NCBI GenBank assembly: GCA_003221435.1
Contig: QHRS01000034.1
Coordinates: 1 to 12,250, forward strand
Source of the DNA: Candidatus Rokuibacteriota bacterium
GTDB taxonomy: Bacteria > Methylomirabilota > Methylomirabilia > Rokubacteriales > CSP1-6
DNA length: 12,250 nt
Direction of reading: 5' to 3'
Shown here piece after piece: positions 1 through 7,035 of the stretch. The translations under genes and the position numbers were made by a program. Position 1 is the stretch's first letter; each line of letters opens with the position of its first letter. Under the pieces are notes generated by a model. The model did no database searches, was not told where the DNA came from, and worked only from the letters and a program-made list of their open reading frames with translations.

Positions 1-72
1 GATCACGACGTCGTACCGATCGCGCAGCGGGCGCGCCGTCCACATCCGCGACGTCCGGAAGAGCTGGAACAT
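1..72 (-). CDS. mgdA: N-methylglutamate dehydrogenase / sarcosine oxidase beta subunit, N-terminus only
   Basis: This is the first 24 codons of a gene that runs off the left edge of the window. The ATG (at 72-70) overlaps the TGA of the gamma-subunit gene by one base, in the arrangement TGATG. The visible peptide reads MFQLFRTSRMWTARPLRDRY followed by DVVI. An Arg/Trp-containing leader ending in RYDVVI is how SoxB-type beta subunits enter their FAD-binding Rossmann fold, and the glycine motif should follow just outside the window. In the family the beta subunit carries FAD, covalent FMN and the amine-oxidising site. The identification rests on this short peptide plus context: the delta, alpha and gamma partners lie immediately upstream and only beta is missing. 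Known complexes are usually encoded beta-delta-alpha-gamma, so a beta gene in last place is unusual. An unrelated FAD oxidoreductase is possible but less likely. Confidence 0.72.
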   Translation of the reverse strand, partial: MFQLFRTSRMWTARPLRDRYDVVI

Positions 73-745
73 CAGGCCCCCAGCGTCGCGCGGGCCGCCG
101 CGCCGACGGGTGTGAGGCCGAGGTCATGCCCGGCCTCGCCGAGCCCATTCCAGACGCACTCGCCGTACTCGCGCGCGACCATCACGCGAAACGCCGGCAG
201 GCGCGCCAGGTCGAGCCGGACGATGATCGCGCGCACGCGGCTGAGCTCGCCCTGCACGACGGCGAGGGACGGCGCCGCTGCCGGCGAGAGGTCGAGCGGC
301 GAGACCCTGGCGAGCAGCGCCGGCGCGTTCGGGCCGATCAGGTCGAGAGCGGCGAGCGCCGAGGTGAGGTCGATGAGGTGAGCGCAGCCGACGGTCTCGG
401 CGGCGTGGGCGAGCAGCCTGCCGACGCCGGCAGCTCGTCGGCCGCGAGGCGGCAGAGGAGCGACTCCGCGCCGTCGAGCCGGACGCGACCTGCGCGTCCC
501 GGCTCGGGTGCGCCACCGCCCGAGACCTTCACGATGAGCGCATCGACGGCCTCGCCCCGCACTCCGAGCTTCCCCCCGGCGCTCACATCGGCCAGACCGA
601 CCGCCGCACGCGCCCGCATCGCCTCAGTGTCGGCCGACGTGTACGCGTCCGCCACCTGCCAGCCGTCGACCTCACGGAAGCGCGCGCCGAGCGCCAGTTG
701 AGCCCGGTGCATCGCGGTGGTCCGAACCGGCGAAAAGGTCTTCAT
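72..745 (-). pseudogene. mgdD: Sarcosine oxidase-like gamma subunit (GcvT-like), broken by a one-base frameshift
   Basis: The gene starts at the ATG at 745, which overlaps the alpha-subunit stop by four bases (ATGA). The first reading frame gives about 100 residues typical of SoxG, starting MKTFSPVRTTA and containing FREVDGWQVADAY and GLADVSAGGKLGVRG. After LAADE, near positions 418-445, this frame loses similarity and stops at 338. The family sequence resumes in another frame as RLLAHAAETVG, HLIDLTSALAALDLIGPNAPALL and VAREYGECVWNGL, and ends at the TGA at 72. The span of 674 bases is one short of a multiple of three. The hydrophobic strand expected after LAADE also looks short, so a few more bases may be missing. 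In the family, gamma is a structural GcvT-fold subunit of the heterotetramer. The break may be a sequencing or assembly error, because both sides look well preserved, or it may be a recent mutation. No slippery heptamer was seen to suggest programmed frameshifting. Confidence 0.82.
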
Positions 746-3639
746 GAGCGGAGCCGCCGGCCCTCGGGATCGTAGAACGCGCGAGTCACGACGCGGGCCG
801 TGCGCGTTCCGCCGTCGACGCGCACCTCGACCGTGGCGCCGTCGCGCGCGAGGTCTGCGGGAAGCCACGCCATCCCGATCGCCCGCCCGAGGTGCGCGCT
901 CCACTTGGAGCTGGTCACGCGTCCGATCGGCCGGCTGGCGGCGACGACGGCGGCGCCTTCACCCGGGAGCGGGCCGCCGTCCGGCAGCTCGAACCCGACG
1001 AGCCGGTGCCCGCCGCCGCGCCCGCGCGACGCGATCAGGGCGTCGCGGCCGACGAAGTCGGGCTTGTCGAGCTTCGCGATCCAGCCGAGGTTCGCATCGA
1101 GCGGATTCGTGAGTGCGTCGGTGTCGTGCGACACGATGAGGAACTGCTTCTCGAGGCGCAGCACGCGCTGCGCCTCGACGCCGAACGGCCGAACGCCGAG
1201 CGGCGCTCCGGCCTCCATCAAGGTGTCCCAGGCGTACTCGCCGTAATCCGCCGGGAAATGGATCTCGTATCCCAGCTCGCCGACGAACCCGATCCGGAGG
1301 AGCAGGCTCGGCACGCCGGCGACGAGCCCCTCCTTCACGGCGAGGTAGGGAAACGCGTCGGGCGACAGATCCACATCCGTGAGCGGCCCGAGCAACTCGC
1401 GCGACCTCGGCCCCGCCACGTTGATCGCCCCGAGCGCGCCGGTCACGTTCGTGACGTGGGCGCAGCGCCCGGTCCCGGCCAACCACCATTCGAACCATTG
1501 CTCGATCGCGTCGATGCCGCCGGTCGTCGTCGTCACGAGGTAGTGATCGTCGCTGATCCGCGCGACGACGCCGTCGTCCAGGATGATGCCCGCGTCGTCG
1601 CACATCACCCGGTAGCGCGTGCGGCCGGGCTTGAGGTCCGAGAAATGGTTGGGATGAAGCCAGTCGAGAAACGCGCCGGCGTCGCGTCCCTTGAGATCGA
1701 GCTTGCCGAGCGTGCTCACGTCGATCAGGCCGACCGCTTCGTGGACCGCGCGGCACTCCTCGTCGACCGCGGTATACAGGAGCGGCCGCTTCCACGCTCC
1801 CATGTCCATGAGGCGTGCGCCGCGCTGGACGTGGCGATGGTGCATGGGCGTCACCTTCACGGGCTCCTCGGACCGCGCCCCGAGCGCGCCGAGCGGGACC
1901 GGCTGGATCGGCGGCCGTGCGGTCGTCGTGCCGGTCTCGGCGACGGTCCGCCCCGTGAGGCTCGCGCAGAGGTCGATCGAGGCGCGGTGGCACATCTTGC
2001 CCTGGCACGGGCCCATCGTGACGGTCGTGTAGCGCTTCATCGTCTCGATGTGATCAAAGCCTTCGGCGATCGCCTGGCGGAGGTCGTTCTCGGTCACGTC
2101 CTCGCAGAGACACACGAACTTCTTCGCGCCCTCGCGCGGGGCGCTCACCAGCGCGCGCCGGCGCTGCTCGCGCCGTCCCGCAGCGATCTGATCGCGCAGC
2201 TCGGCGACGCGCGCGCTCGGGCGGCCGTCCGCACCCCCGCTCAGGCTGAGCGCCGCGCCGGCGCCCGCGAGTCGACCCGAGGCAATCACCGAATCGAGCC
2301 CCTCGACTCCCGCCACCTCACCCGCCGCAAAGATGCCCGGTGGAAGCGCGGCGGGCACGAGCCGGCCGCCGGGGCCGTCCGGACGTAAGCGCCCGCCCGC
2401 CTGACCAATGAGACCTGCCGCGGGCTCGAATCCGGTTGCCACGCAGATGAGGTCGCACGGGATCACGCGCGGCTCGCCGCCCGAATCGACGCGACCGATC
2501 AGCGCGCCGCTGACGGCGCTGCGCCCGCGCGCCTCCAGAACCGTCTGCGCGCTCAGGATCTCGACGCCCGCGGAGCGAAGTCCGGTGTCGCGCGGTGATT
2601 CCGCGGCCGGGCGCGAGTCGGCAACGGCCGCCACCGTGACGCCGGAGGCGAGGAGGTCCTGCGCCAGATCCAGCCCCCGGTCGTCGCCTGCGACGACGAC
2701 GGCGCGGGCGCCCGGCCGAACGCCGTACAGAGCCTGGAGGCGTTCCACGCCCGAGCCGAGCATGACACCCGGCAGGTCGTTGTTCTCGAACACCAGGGGG
2801 TGCTCGAAGCCGCCGGTCGCGATGACCGTCACGCGCGCGCGGAGCTTGACGAAGCGCCGCCCCTGGAGCACGCCGAGCAGGCCGTCCTCGTACAGGCCGA
2901 ACGCGGTCGCGTCGGCGAGCACGCGGATCCGCCGCTCGGCGGCGACCTCCGCCGCGAACTGCGCCGCGACGTCCCAGCCGGCCCGTCCTTTGAACGGCTC
3001 GTCGGCGAACGGACGGAGACTCGCGAGCAGCCGGCCGCCCAGGCGAGGCTGGTCATCGATCAGGACGACCGTCGCGCCCGCGGACGTTGCTTCCAGCGCC
3101 GCCGCCATGCCCGCCACGCCGCCGCCCGCGACGGCGATGTCCGCGAAGAGGTGTTCGCGTTCGTAGTCGCCCGGCGGCTCCCCCGGGAACGCGATCCGGC
3201 CGAGCCCCGCAAGACCCTTCAGCACGCGCTCGTACACGGGCCAGAGCCGCCTCGGGTGAATGAAGGTCTTATAGTAGAACCCCACCGGCAAGAACCGATG
3301 GAGCTTGTCGAACACCGCGAACACGTCGCGCTCGAGCGACGGCCACGCGTGCTGCGGCGTGACGGTCATCCCGGGGCGCACCGGCTCCGTGCAGGCCCGC
3401 ACGTTCGGGATCCCGTCGACGTCGACGAGGCAGTTCGGGCACCGGCCGGCGCAGCAGAGGAGCCCGCGCGGGCGGTGGTACTTGAAGCTGCGGCTCACGA
3501 TTCGCACGCCGGCAGCGTGGAGCGCCGAGCCCACCGTGTCGCCCTCGAACGCGCTCACGCCCCGTCCGGCGAACGTGAACTCGAGCGCCTTCGAGCGGTC
3601 GATGCGCTCCGCGGGACCTGGCGGGAGACGGTCCACCAT
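742..3639 (-). CDS. mgdC: N-methylglutamate dehydrogenase / sarcosine oxidase alpha subunit with two Fe-S cysteine sets
   Basis: A 965-residue multidomain flavoprotein. Residues about 15-95 form a ferredoxin-like domain with Cys62, Cys63, Cys67, Cys70 and Cys83. Residues about 165-460 are a pyridine-nucleotide-disulfide-type FAD/NAD domain with the glycine motif at 172-177 and a second ATG motif at 401-403. Residues about 505-560 are a BFD-like [2Fe-2S] module with Cys510, Cys512, Cys545 and Cys550 (GPCQGKMC). Residues about 595-960 are a GcvT-type tetrahydrofolate-binding aminomethyltransferase domain. This is the SoxA architecture, in which the N-methyl group leaves as a formaldehyde-level unit captured by tetrahydrofolate. 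As I recall, structurally characterised SoxA proteins lack these Cys sets, so this version resembles the iron-sulfur alpha subunits of amino-acid dehydrogenases and HCN synthase and may pass electrons to a carrier rather than O2. The ATG at 3639 overlaps the delta-subunit stop by one base. Sarcosine or dimethylglycine are alternative substrates; the adjacent mgsABC favours N-methylglutamate. Confidence 0.9.
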   Translation of the reverse strand: MVDRLPPGPAERIDRSKALEFTFAGRGVSAFEGDTVGSALHAAGVRIVSRSFKYHRPRGLLCCAGRCPNCLVDVDGIPNVRACTEPVRPGMTVTPQHAWPSLERDVFAVFDKLHRFLPVGFYYKTFIHPRRLWPVYERVLKGLAGLGRIAFPGEPPGDYEREHLFADIAVAGGGVAGMAAALEATSAGATVVLIDDQPRLGGRLLASLRPFADEPFKGRAGWDVAAQFAAEVAAERRIRVLADATAFGLYEDGLLGVLQGRRFVKLRARVTVIATGGFEHPLVFENNDLPGVMLGSGVERLQALYGVRPGARAVVVAGDDRGLDLAQDLLASGVTVAAVADSRPAAESPRDTGLRSAGVEILSAQTVLEARGRSAVSGALIGRVDSGGEPRVIPCDLICVATGFEPAAGLIGQAGGRLRPDGPGGRLVPAALPPGIFAAGEVAGVEGLDSVIASGRLAGAGAALSLSGGADGRPSARVAELRDQIAAGRREQRRRALVSAPREGAKKFVCLCEDVTENDLRQAIAEGFDHIETMKRYTTVTMGPCQGKMCHRASIDLCASLTGRTVAETGTTTARPPIQPVPLGALGARSEEPVKVTPMHHRHVQRGARLMDMGAWKRPLLYTAVDEECRAVHEAVGLIDVSTLGKLDLKGRDAGAFLDWLHPNHFSDLKPGRTRYRVMCDDAGIILDDGVVARISDDHYLVTTTTGGIDAIEQWFEWWLAGTGRCAHVTNVTGALGAINVAGPRSRELLGPLTDVDLSPDAFPYLAVKEGLVAGVPSLLLRIGFVGELGYEIHFPADYGEYAWDTLMEAGAPLGVRPFGVEAQRVLRLEKQFLIVSHDTDALTNPLDANLGWIAKLDKPDFVGRDALIASRGRGGGHRLVGFELPDGGPLPGEGAAVVAASRPIGRVTSSKWSAHLGRAIGMAWLPADLARDGATVEVRVDGGTRTARVVTRAFYDPEGRRLRS

Positions 3640-3923
3640 CAGCGGAGAGCCTCCGGCTTCGCGCCCTGGCTGGGGTCGGGCCAGAAGGTCCGCTCGACCG
3701 CGTTGGTGCGGGTGTCACGCACCGCGAGAAACCAGCGACGGCAGCCCATGCGGTGATACCACCATTCCCGCTGCACGCCGGCGGTATTGCTCCTCATATA
3801 GAGGTACTGGGCCCAGGTCTCCTGCGAAGAGCCGGGCTCGGGACGTTGCGACTGCTCGCCGCCCCAGCGGAACTCGTAGACGTCGCGGGGTCCGCACTGC
3901 GGGCACGGCAGCAGGAACGACAT
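3639..3923 (-). CDS. mgdB: N-methylglutamate dehydrogenase / sarcosine oxidase delta subunit
   Basis: A 94-residue zinc-binding small subunit, close to the usual SoxD length. The start is MSFLLPCPQCGPRD, and the internal segment WYHRMGCRRWFLAVRDTRT is characteristic of the family. Cys7, Cys10, His57 and Cys61 match the CxxC...HxxxC zinc site of SoxD subunits. In the heterotetramer this subunit is structural and packs against alpha. The ATG at 3923 is chosen because it sits on the mgsC stop (TGATG, one-base overlap) and gives the family N-terminus. Upstream in the same frame the sequence is an out-of-frame reading of mgsC. The gene ends with another TGATG overlap into the alpha-subunit gene, so translation of mgsC, mgdB and mgdC is probably coupled. 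Confidence 0.93.
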   Translation of the reverse strand: MSFLLPCPQCGPRDVYEFRWGGEQSQRPEPGSSQETWAQYLYMRSNTAGVQREWWYHRMGCRRWFLAVRDTRTNAVERTFWPDPSQGAKPEALR

Positions 3924-5254
3924 CAGTCCCGATCCCGCCCGGGCACCCAGTGCGTACCGACCAGCGGAATCCCGGTAATCGCCGCGGCTTCGAGTGTCAG
4001 CGCGCGGAGGTCTTCGGGCTCGAGGTCGTGGACGTCGGCTTTGCCGCAGGCGCGCGCGAGCATCTGGATCTCGAGCGTCATCGCGTGGAGGAAATTGGCG
4101 ACACGGTCGGCCGCCTCGTCGATTGGCAGGCGCTTCATCAGTTCGGGGTCCTGCGTCGTGATGCCGACCGGACAGCGGCCGGTGTGGCAGTGGTGGCAGG
4201 CGTATGGCTCGGTCCCGAGCGCGTGGTAATCCTCGACGTAGAGCGGCTTGTTGCAGTTGAGCGCGATCAGCGCCGCGGTGCCGATGTAGACCGCGTCGGC
4301 GCCGAGCGCGAGCGCCTTGGCCGCGTCCACGCCGGATCGGATGCCGCCGGCGATGATGAGCTGGACCCGGCCGTAGAGCCCGACGTCCTGGAGCGCCTGG
4401 CGCGCCTCGCACACGGCGGCCAGCGTCGGGATGCCGGTGTGGTCCTGCAGGATCTCGGGCGAGGCGGCCGTGCCGCCTTCCATCCCGTCCACCACGACGA
4501 CGTCGGCGCCGGCCTTCGCGGCGAGCTTCACGTCGTCGTACACCCGCGTGGCGCCGAGCTTGACGAAGATCGGCACCTGCCAGTCGGTCGCCTCGCGCAG
4601 CTCCTCGACCTTGATGATCAAGTCGTCGGGGCCGACAAAGTCCGGATGGCGCGCCGGGCTCCGCTGGTCGACGCCGGGCGGCAGATCGCGAGCCGCGGCG
4701 ATCTCGCTGGAGACCTTCGACCCGAGCAGCACGCCGCCCGTCGCCGGCTTCGCCCCCTGCCCGATCGTCAGCTCGATCGCATCGGCCGCGCGGAGGTGAT
4801 GCACGTTGATACCGTAGCGGCTCGGCAGCACCTCGTAGATCAGCACGCGTGAGTGCTCCCGCTCGGCGGGGAGCATCCCGCCGTCGCCCGTCGTGGTCGA
4901 GCTGCCGACGCGCCGCGCCCCCTGAGCGAGCGCGACCTTCGCGTTGTAGGACAGCGCGCCCCAGCTCATCCCCGTGATCATCACAGGGACGTCCAGCTCG
5001 ATGGGCCGTCTGGCGTGGCGGGCGCCCAGCACGGTCTTTGTGCTGCAGCGCTCGCGGTATCCCTCCAGCGGCACCCGCGTCAACGAGCACGTGATGAACG
5101 TCAGGTCGTCGAAGGAGGGCAGTGGGCGCGGCCGGAGCGTACCGAAGCCGCGGAAGCGGTAGCGGCCGAGCTCCGCCTTGACGTGGATGTCCTCCATCAC
5201 GTCCGGCCGATAGATTTGGCTCGTGCGGAGCGGTCTCAGAACGCCGCCTTCCAT
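3923..5254 (-). CDS. mgsC: N-methylglutamate synthase subunit C (GltB2/GlxD-like, FMN and Fe-S)
   Basis: A 443-residue protein equivalent to the FMN-binding synthase domain of glutamate synthase large subunit (GlxD/MgsC family). Visible motifs are SWGALSYNAKVALAQGA (about 97-113), the GQGAKP substrate/FMN loop (165-170), VKLGA (231-235), VVVDGMEGGTAASP (254-266), IAGGIRSG (301-308) and a cysteine cluster ACHHCHTGRCPVGITTQ. In that cluster Cys353, Cys356 and Cys361 would hold the 3Fe-4S centre. In the family this subunit condenses an amino donor with 2-oxoglutarate-derived chemistry; in Mgs, methylamine replaces ammonia to give N-methylglutamate. The ATG at 5254 lies inside the end of mgsB (19-base overlap) and has an AAGGAG site at 5263-5268, eight bases upstream. 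A plain GlxD of unknown function is possible, but the Mgd subunits directly downstream support the Mgs assignment. Confidence 0.92.
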   Translation of the reverse strand: MEGGVLRPLRTSQIYRPDVMEDIHVKAELGRYRFRGFGTLRPRPLPSFDDLTFITCSLTRVPLEGYRERCSTKTVLGARHARRPIELDVPVMITGMSWGALSYNAKVALAQGARRVGSSTTTGDGGMLPAEREHSRVLIYEVLPSRYGINVHHLRAADAIELTIGQGAKPATGGVLLGSKVSSEIAAARDLPPGVDQRSPARHPDFVGPDDLIIKVEELREATDWQVPIFVKLGATRVYDDVKLAAKAGADVVVVDGMEGGTAASPEILQDHTGIPTLAAVCEARQALQDVGLYGRVQLIIAGGIRSGVDAAKALALGADAVYIGTAALIALNCNKPLYVEDYHALGTEPYACHHCHTGRCPVGITTQDPELMKRLPIDEAADRVANFLHAMTLEIQMLARACGKADVHDLEPEDLRALTLEAAAITGIPLVGTHWVPGRDRD

Positions 5255-5943
5255 AGGTCCAGCTCCTTTTTGTCGTAGTTCCAGAGCCGGCGTCCCGACA
5301 CGATCTTGCGGAACGCGTCAGGGCCCTTGACGCCGTACCGCGCGAGCGCCGCACGGATCTCCGCCAGTTCTTCCGCGCTCGCCTCCGACACGACGGCGTC
5401 GTTGCCGGGCGCGGCGATCTCGCCGCCGACGTACACGACGCCTTCGTACATCGAGTCGGCGACCGCGTCGGCGGCATCGCCGCAGACGATGATCGTCCCG
5501 CGCTGCATCATGAACCCGGTCATGTACCCGCAGCCGCCGCCGATCACCAGCAGGCCACCCTTCATCGCGATCCCGGCGCGGGCGCCCGCGTCGCCCCGCA
5601 CCACCACCGTGCCACCGCGGATCGAGGCCGCCGCCCCGTTGCCCGCGTTGCCGTCGACGATCACCGTGCCCGACATGAGGCACTCGGCGACGCCCCACCC
5701 GGCCGAGCCCCGGATCTCGAGCCGCACGCCGTCGCTCATGCCGCCGCAGTAGTACCCGACGGGCCCGTCGATCGTGATCTTGGCGTCCGTCAGCGCCGCC
5801 ACGGCGAGGTTGTGCCGCGCGCCGGGCCGGCGCACCACGATCTCGCGCTCGCCGGCATCGATGTGCCCGCGGATGGCCTGGTTGATCTGCCGGACAGACA
5901 GCCCGTCGCAGTCGACGATCGTCATCTCAGTCCGAGCATCCAC
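5236..5943 (-). CDS. mgsB: N-methylglutamate synthase subunit B (GltB3/GlxC-like, GXGXG repeats)
   Basis: A 235-residue protein of the glutamate synthase GXGXG domain family (GlxC/MgsB; related to FwdC/FmdC). Repeated glycine-rich beta-helix turns are seen from about residue 56 to 175, for example DGPVGYYCGGMSDGVRLEI, GTVIVDGNAGNGAAASI, GTVVVRGDAGARAGIAMKGG and GTIIVCGDAADAVADSMYEG. In glutamate synthase this right-handed beta-helix is structural and holds the other domains together. The start is taken as the GTG at 5943, 17 bases after mgsA, because GAGGTG at 5953-5958 is a well-spaced ribosome site. An internal ATG at 5925 (residue 7) is a weaker alternative. The C-terminal part (about 185-235) is a helical tail ending WNYDKKELDLWKAAF. 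The gene lies between its expected partners mgsA and mgsC. Confidence 0.92.
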   Translation of the reverse strand: MDARTEMTIVDCDGLSVRQINQAIRGHIDAGEREIVVRRPGARHNLAVAALTDAKITIDGPVGYYCGGMSDGVRLEIRGSAGWGVAECLMSGTVIVDGNAGNGAAASIRGGTVVVRGDAGARAGIAMKGGLLVIGGGCGYMTGFMMQRGTIIVCGDAADAVADSMYEGVVYVGGEIAAPGNDAVVSEASAEELAEIRAALARYGVKGPDAFRKIVSGRRLWNYDKKELDLWKAAF

Positions 5944-5960
5944 TCAGCCTTCACCTCGAT

Positions 5961-7013
5961 CTACTCGGCCCGGCGGGGGCGAGTCGACGCCAGCGTGCGA
6001 GGCGCCGACGGCGGGCGCCCACGCCACGCCGCCTGCGGGCTGATTTTCCACACGGCCACGGCGCCGGCGCCGGCCTCGCGCGCCGTGTACGGGCCCCGCA
6101 GCGCGGCCTGGAGCGCGATCTCCTCGTTCGCGATCGCGATCGCGTCGGCGTCTTCGCCCACGATCAGTGGCTTCAGGCAGAACGGGTCCTTGGCGAACCC
6201 GAAGGCGTCGGCTGTTGCGACGAGGTAGCTGAAGCTCCCATCCAGCTCCCGCACCGACGCCTCCAGGGCTTCCTCGAGGGACGCGCCCTCCCCCAGCTTG
6301 CGGGCGACATAGATCCCGATGATCTCAGAGTCGTTCTCGGTGTAGAAGCGGACGCCCTCCTGCTCGTACATTCGGCGCAGCCGGTGGTAGTTCGTGATGT
6401 GGCCGTTGTGCACGACGGCGAGGTCCGGCGTCCCGTGCGCCCAGAACGGCTGGGAGTGCGACAGGTCGATCCGGCTCTCCGTCGAGAGCCGCGTGTGCCC
6501 GAGCCCGTGGTCGCCGATCAGCTTCGAGACGCCGAACTCGGCCTCGAGATTTTGCGGCGCCCCCACCTGCTTCACGATCTCGAGCCGCCGCCCCATGCTC
6601 ACGACCTCGACGCCGGGGCCGATCGCCTCGATCGCTCGGGCCAGCTCCGTCGGGTCAGCGGTCGCGATCTCGACGCGGACCAGCGCGCCCTGCGTCGCCC
6701 GCGCGCGAACCCGCTCGACGCAGCGGGCAATGTCATCAGGGGCGGGCACCCGGGCTGTTTGACTCGGGTCTCGCCTCGCACCGGGCTCCGGCCGACGCCG
6801 CGCAGCTCGACCTTCAACGCCTACCCCGGCGCCCGTCTCGCCGGGAGCGGCGGTCTTCACGCGGACGATCAGGCCCCGAGACGCGGGCCCCCAGACGGCG
6901 ACACCCGAGGAATCTGGTCCACGGCACGCAAGCGCGGTGAGCATGGCAAACAGCCTCTCTCCCACGGCCGCTTGCGCGCCCGACTTGTTCAAGTAGCCCA
7001 CGATGCCGCACAT
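5961..7013 (-). CDS. mgsA: N-methylglutamate synthase subunit A (class II glutamine amidotransferase, GlxB-like)
   Basis: A 350-residue Ntn-hydrolase of the PurF/GlxB class. The protein begins MCGIVGYL, so Cys2 becomes the N-terminal nucleophile after Met removal. RGPDSSG (31-37), GHTRLST (172-178), VHNGHITN (201-208) and TENDSE (225-230) are the glutamine-site motifs. In glutamate synthase this domain releases ammonia from glutamine; in Mgs the corresponding subunit is thought to act on gamma-glutamylmethylamide and release methylamine. The ATG at 7013 follows a GGAGGGGG site at 7021-7028 and is 22 bases from the upstream stop. Two oddities are visible: an Arg/Pro-rich insert at about residues 60-92 that GlxB proteins lack and whose codons are less GC-biased, and an Arg/Pro-rich tail of about 28 residues after VAVW. 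A plain GlxB of unknown role is the alternative. Confidence 0.91.
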   Translation of the reverse strand: MCGIVGYLNKSGAQAAVGERLFAMLTALACRGPDSSGVAVWGPASRGLIVRVKTAAPGETGAGVGVEGRAARRRPEPGARRDPSQTARVPAPDDIARCVERVRARATQGALVRVEIATADPTELARAIEAIGPGVEVVSMGRRLEIVKQVGAPQNLEAEFGVSKLIGDHGLGHTRLSTESRIDLSHSQPFWAHGTPDLAVVHNGHITNYHRLRRMYEQEGVRFYTENDSEIIGIYVARKLGEGASLEEALEASVRELDGSFSYLVATADAFGFAKDPFCLKPLIVGEDADAIAIANEEIALQAALRGPYTAREAGAGAVAVWKISPQAAWRGRPPSAPRTLASTRPRRAE

Positions 7014-7035
7014 CGCGATGCCCCCTCCGGCGCGC

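Noticed and set aside
400..460. Programmed frameshift in the gamma-subunit gene
   Set aside because: I see no slippery heptamer or following pseudoknot, and SoxG genes are not known to use recoding; a sequence error or mutation is simpler.
892..2388. Plus-strand open frame of 498 codons, and similar frames at 2800-3756 and 3305-4852
   Set aside because: They are mirror readings of mgdC and mgsC with low-complexity translations and no recognisable domain.
3639..5477. Long minus-strand frame reading far upstream of the delta subunit
   Set aside because: Only the last 94 residues match SoxD; the rest is mgsC and mgsB read out of frame. The TGATG start at 3923 is far better supported.
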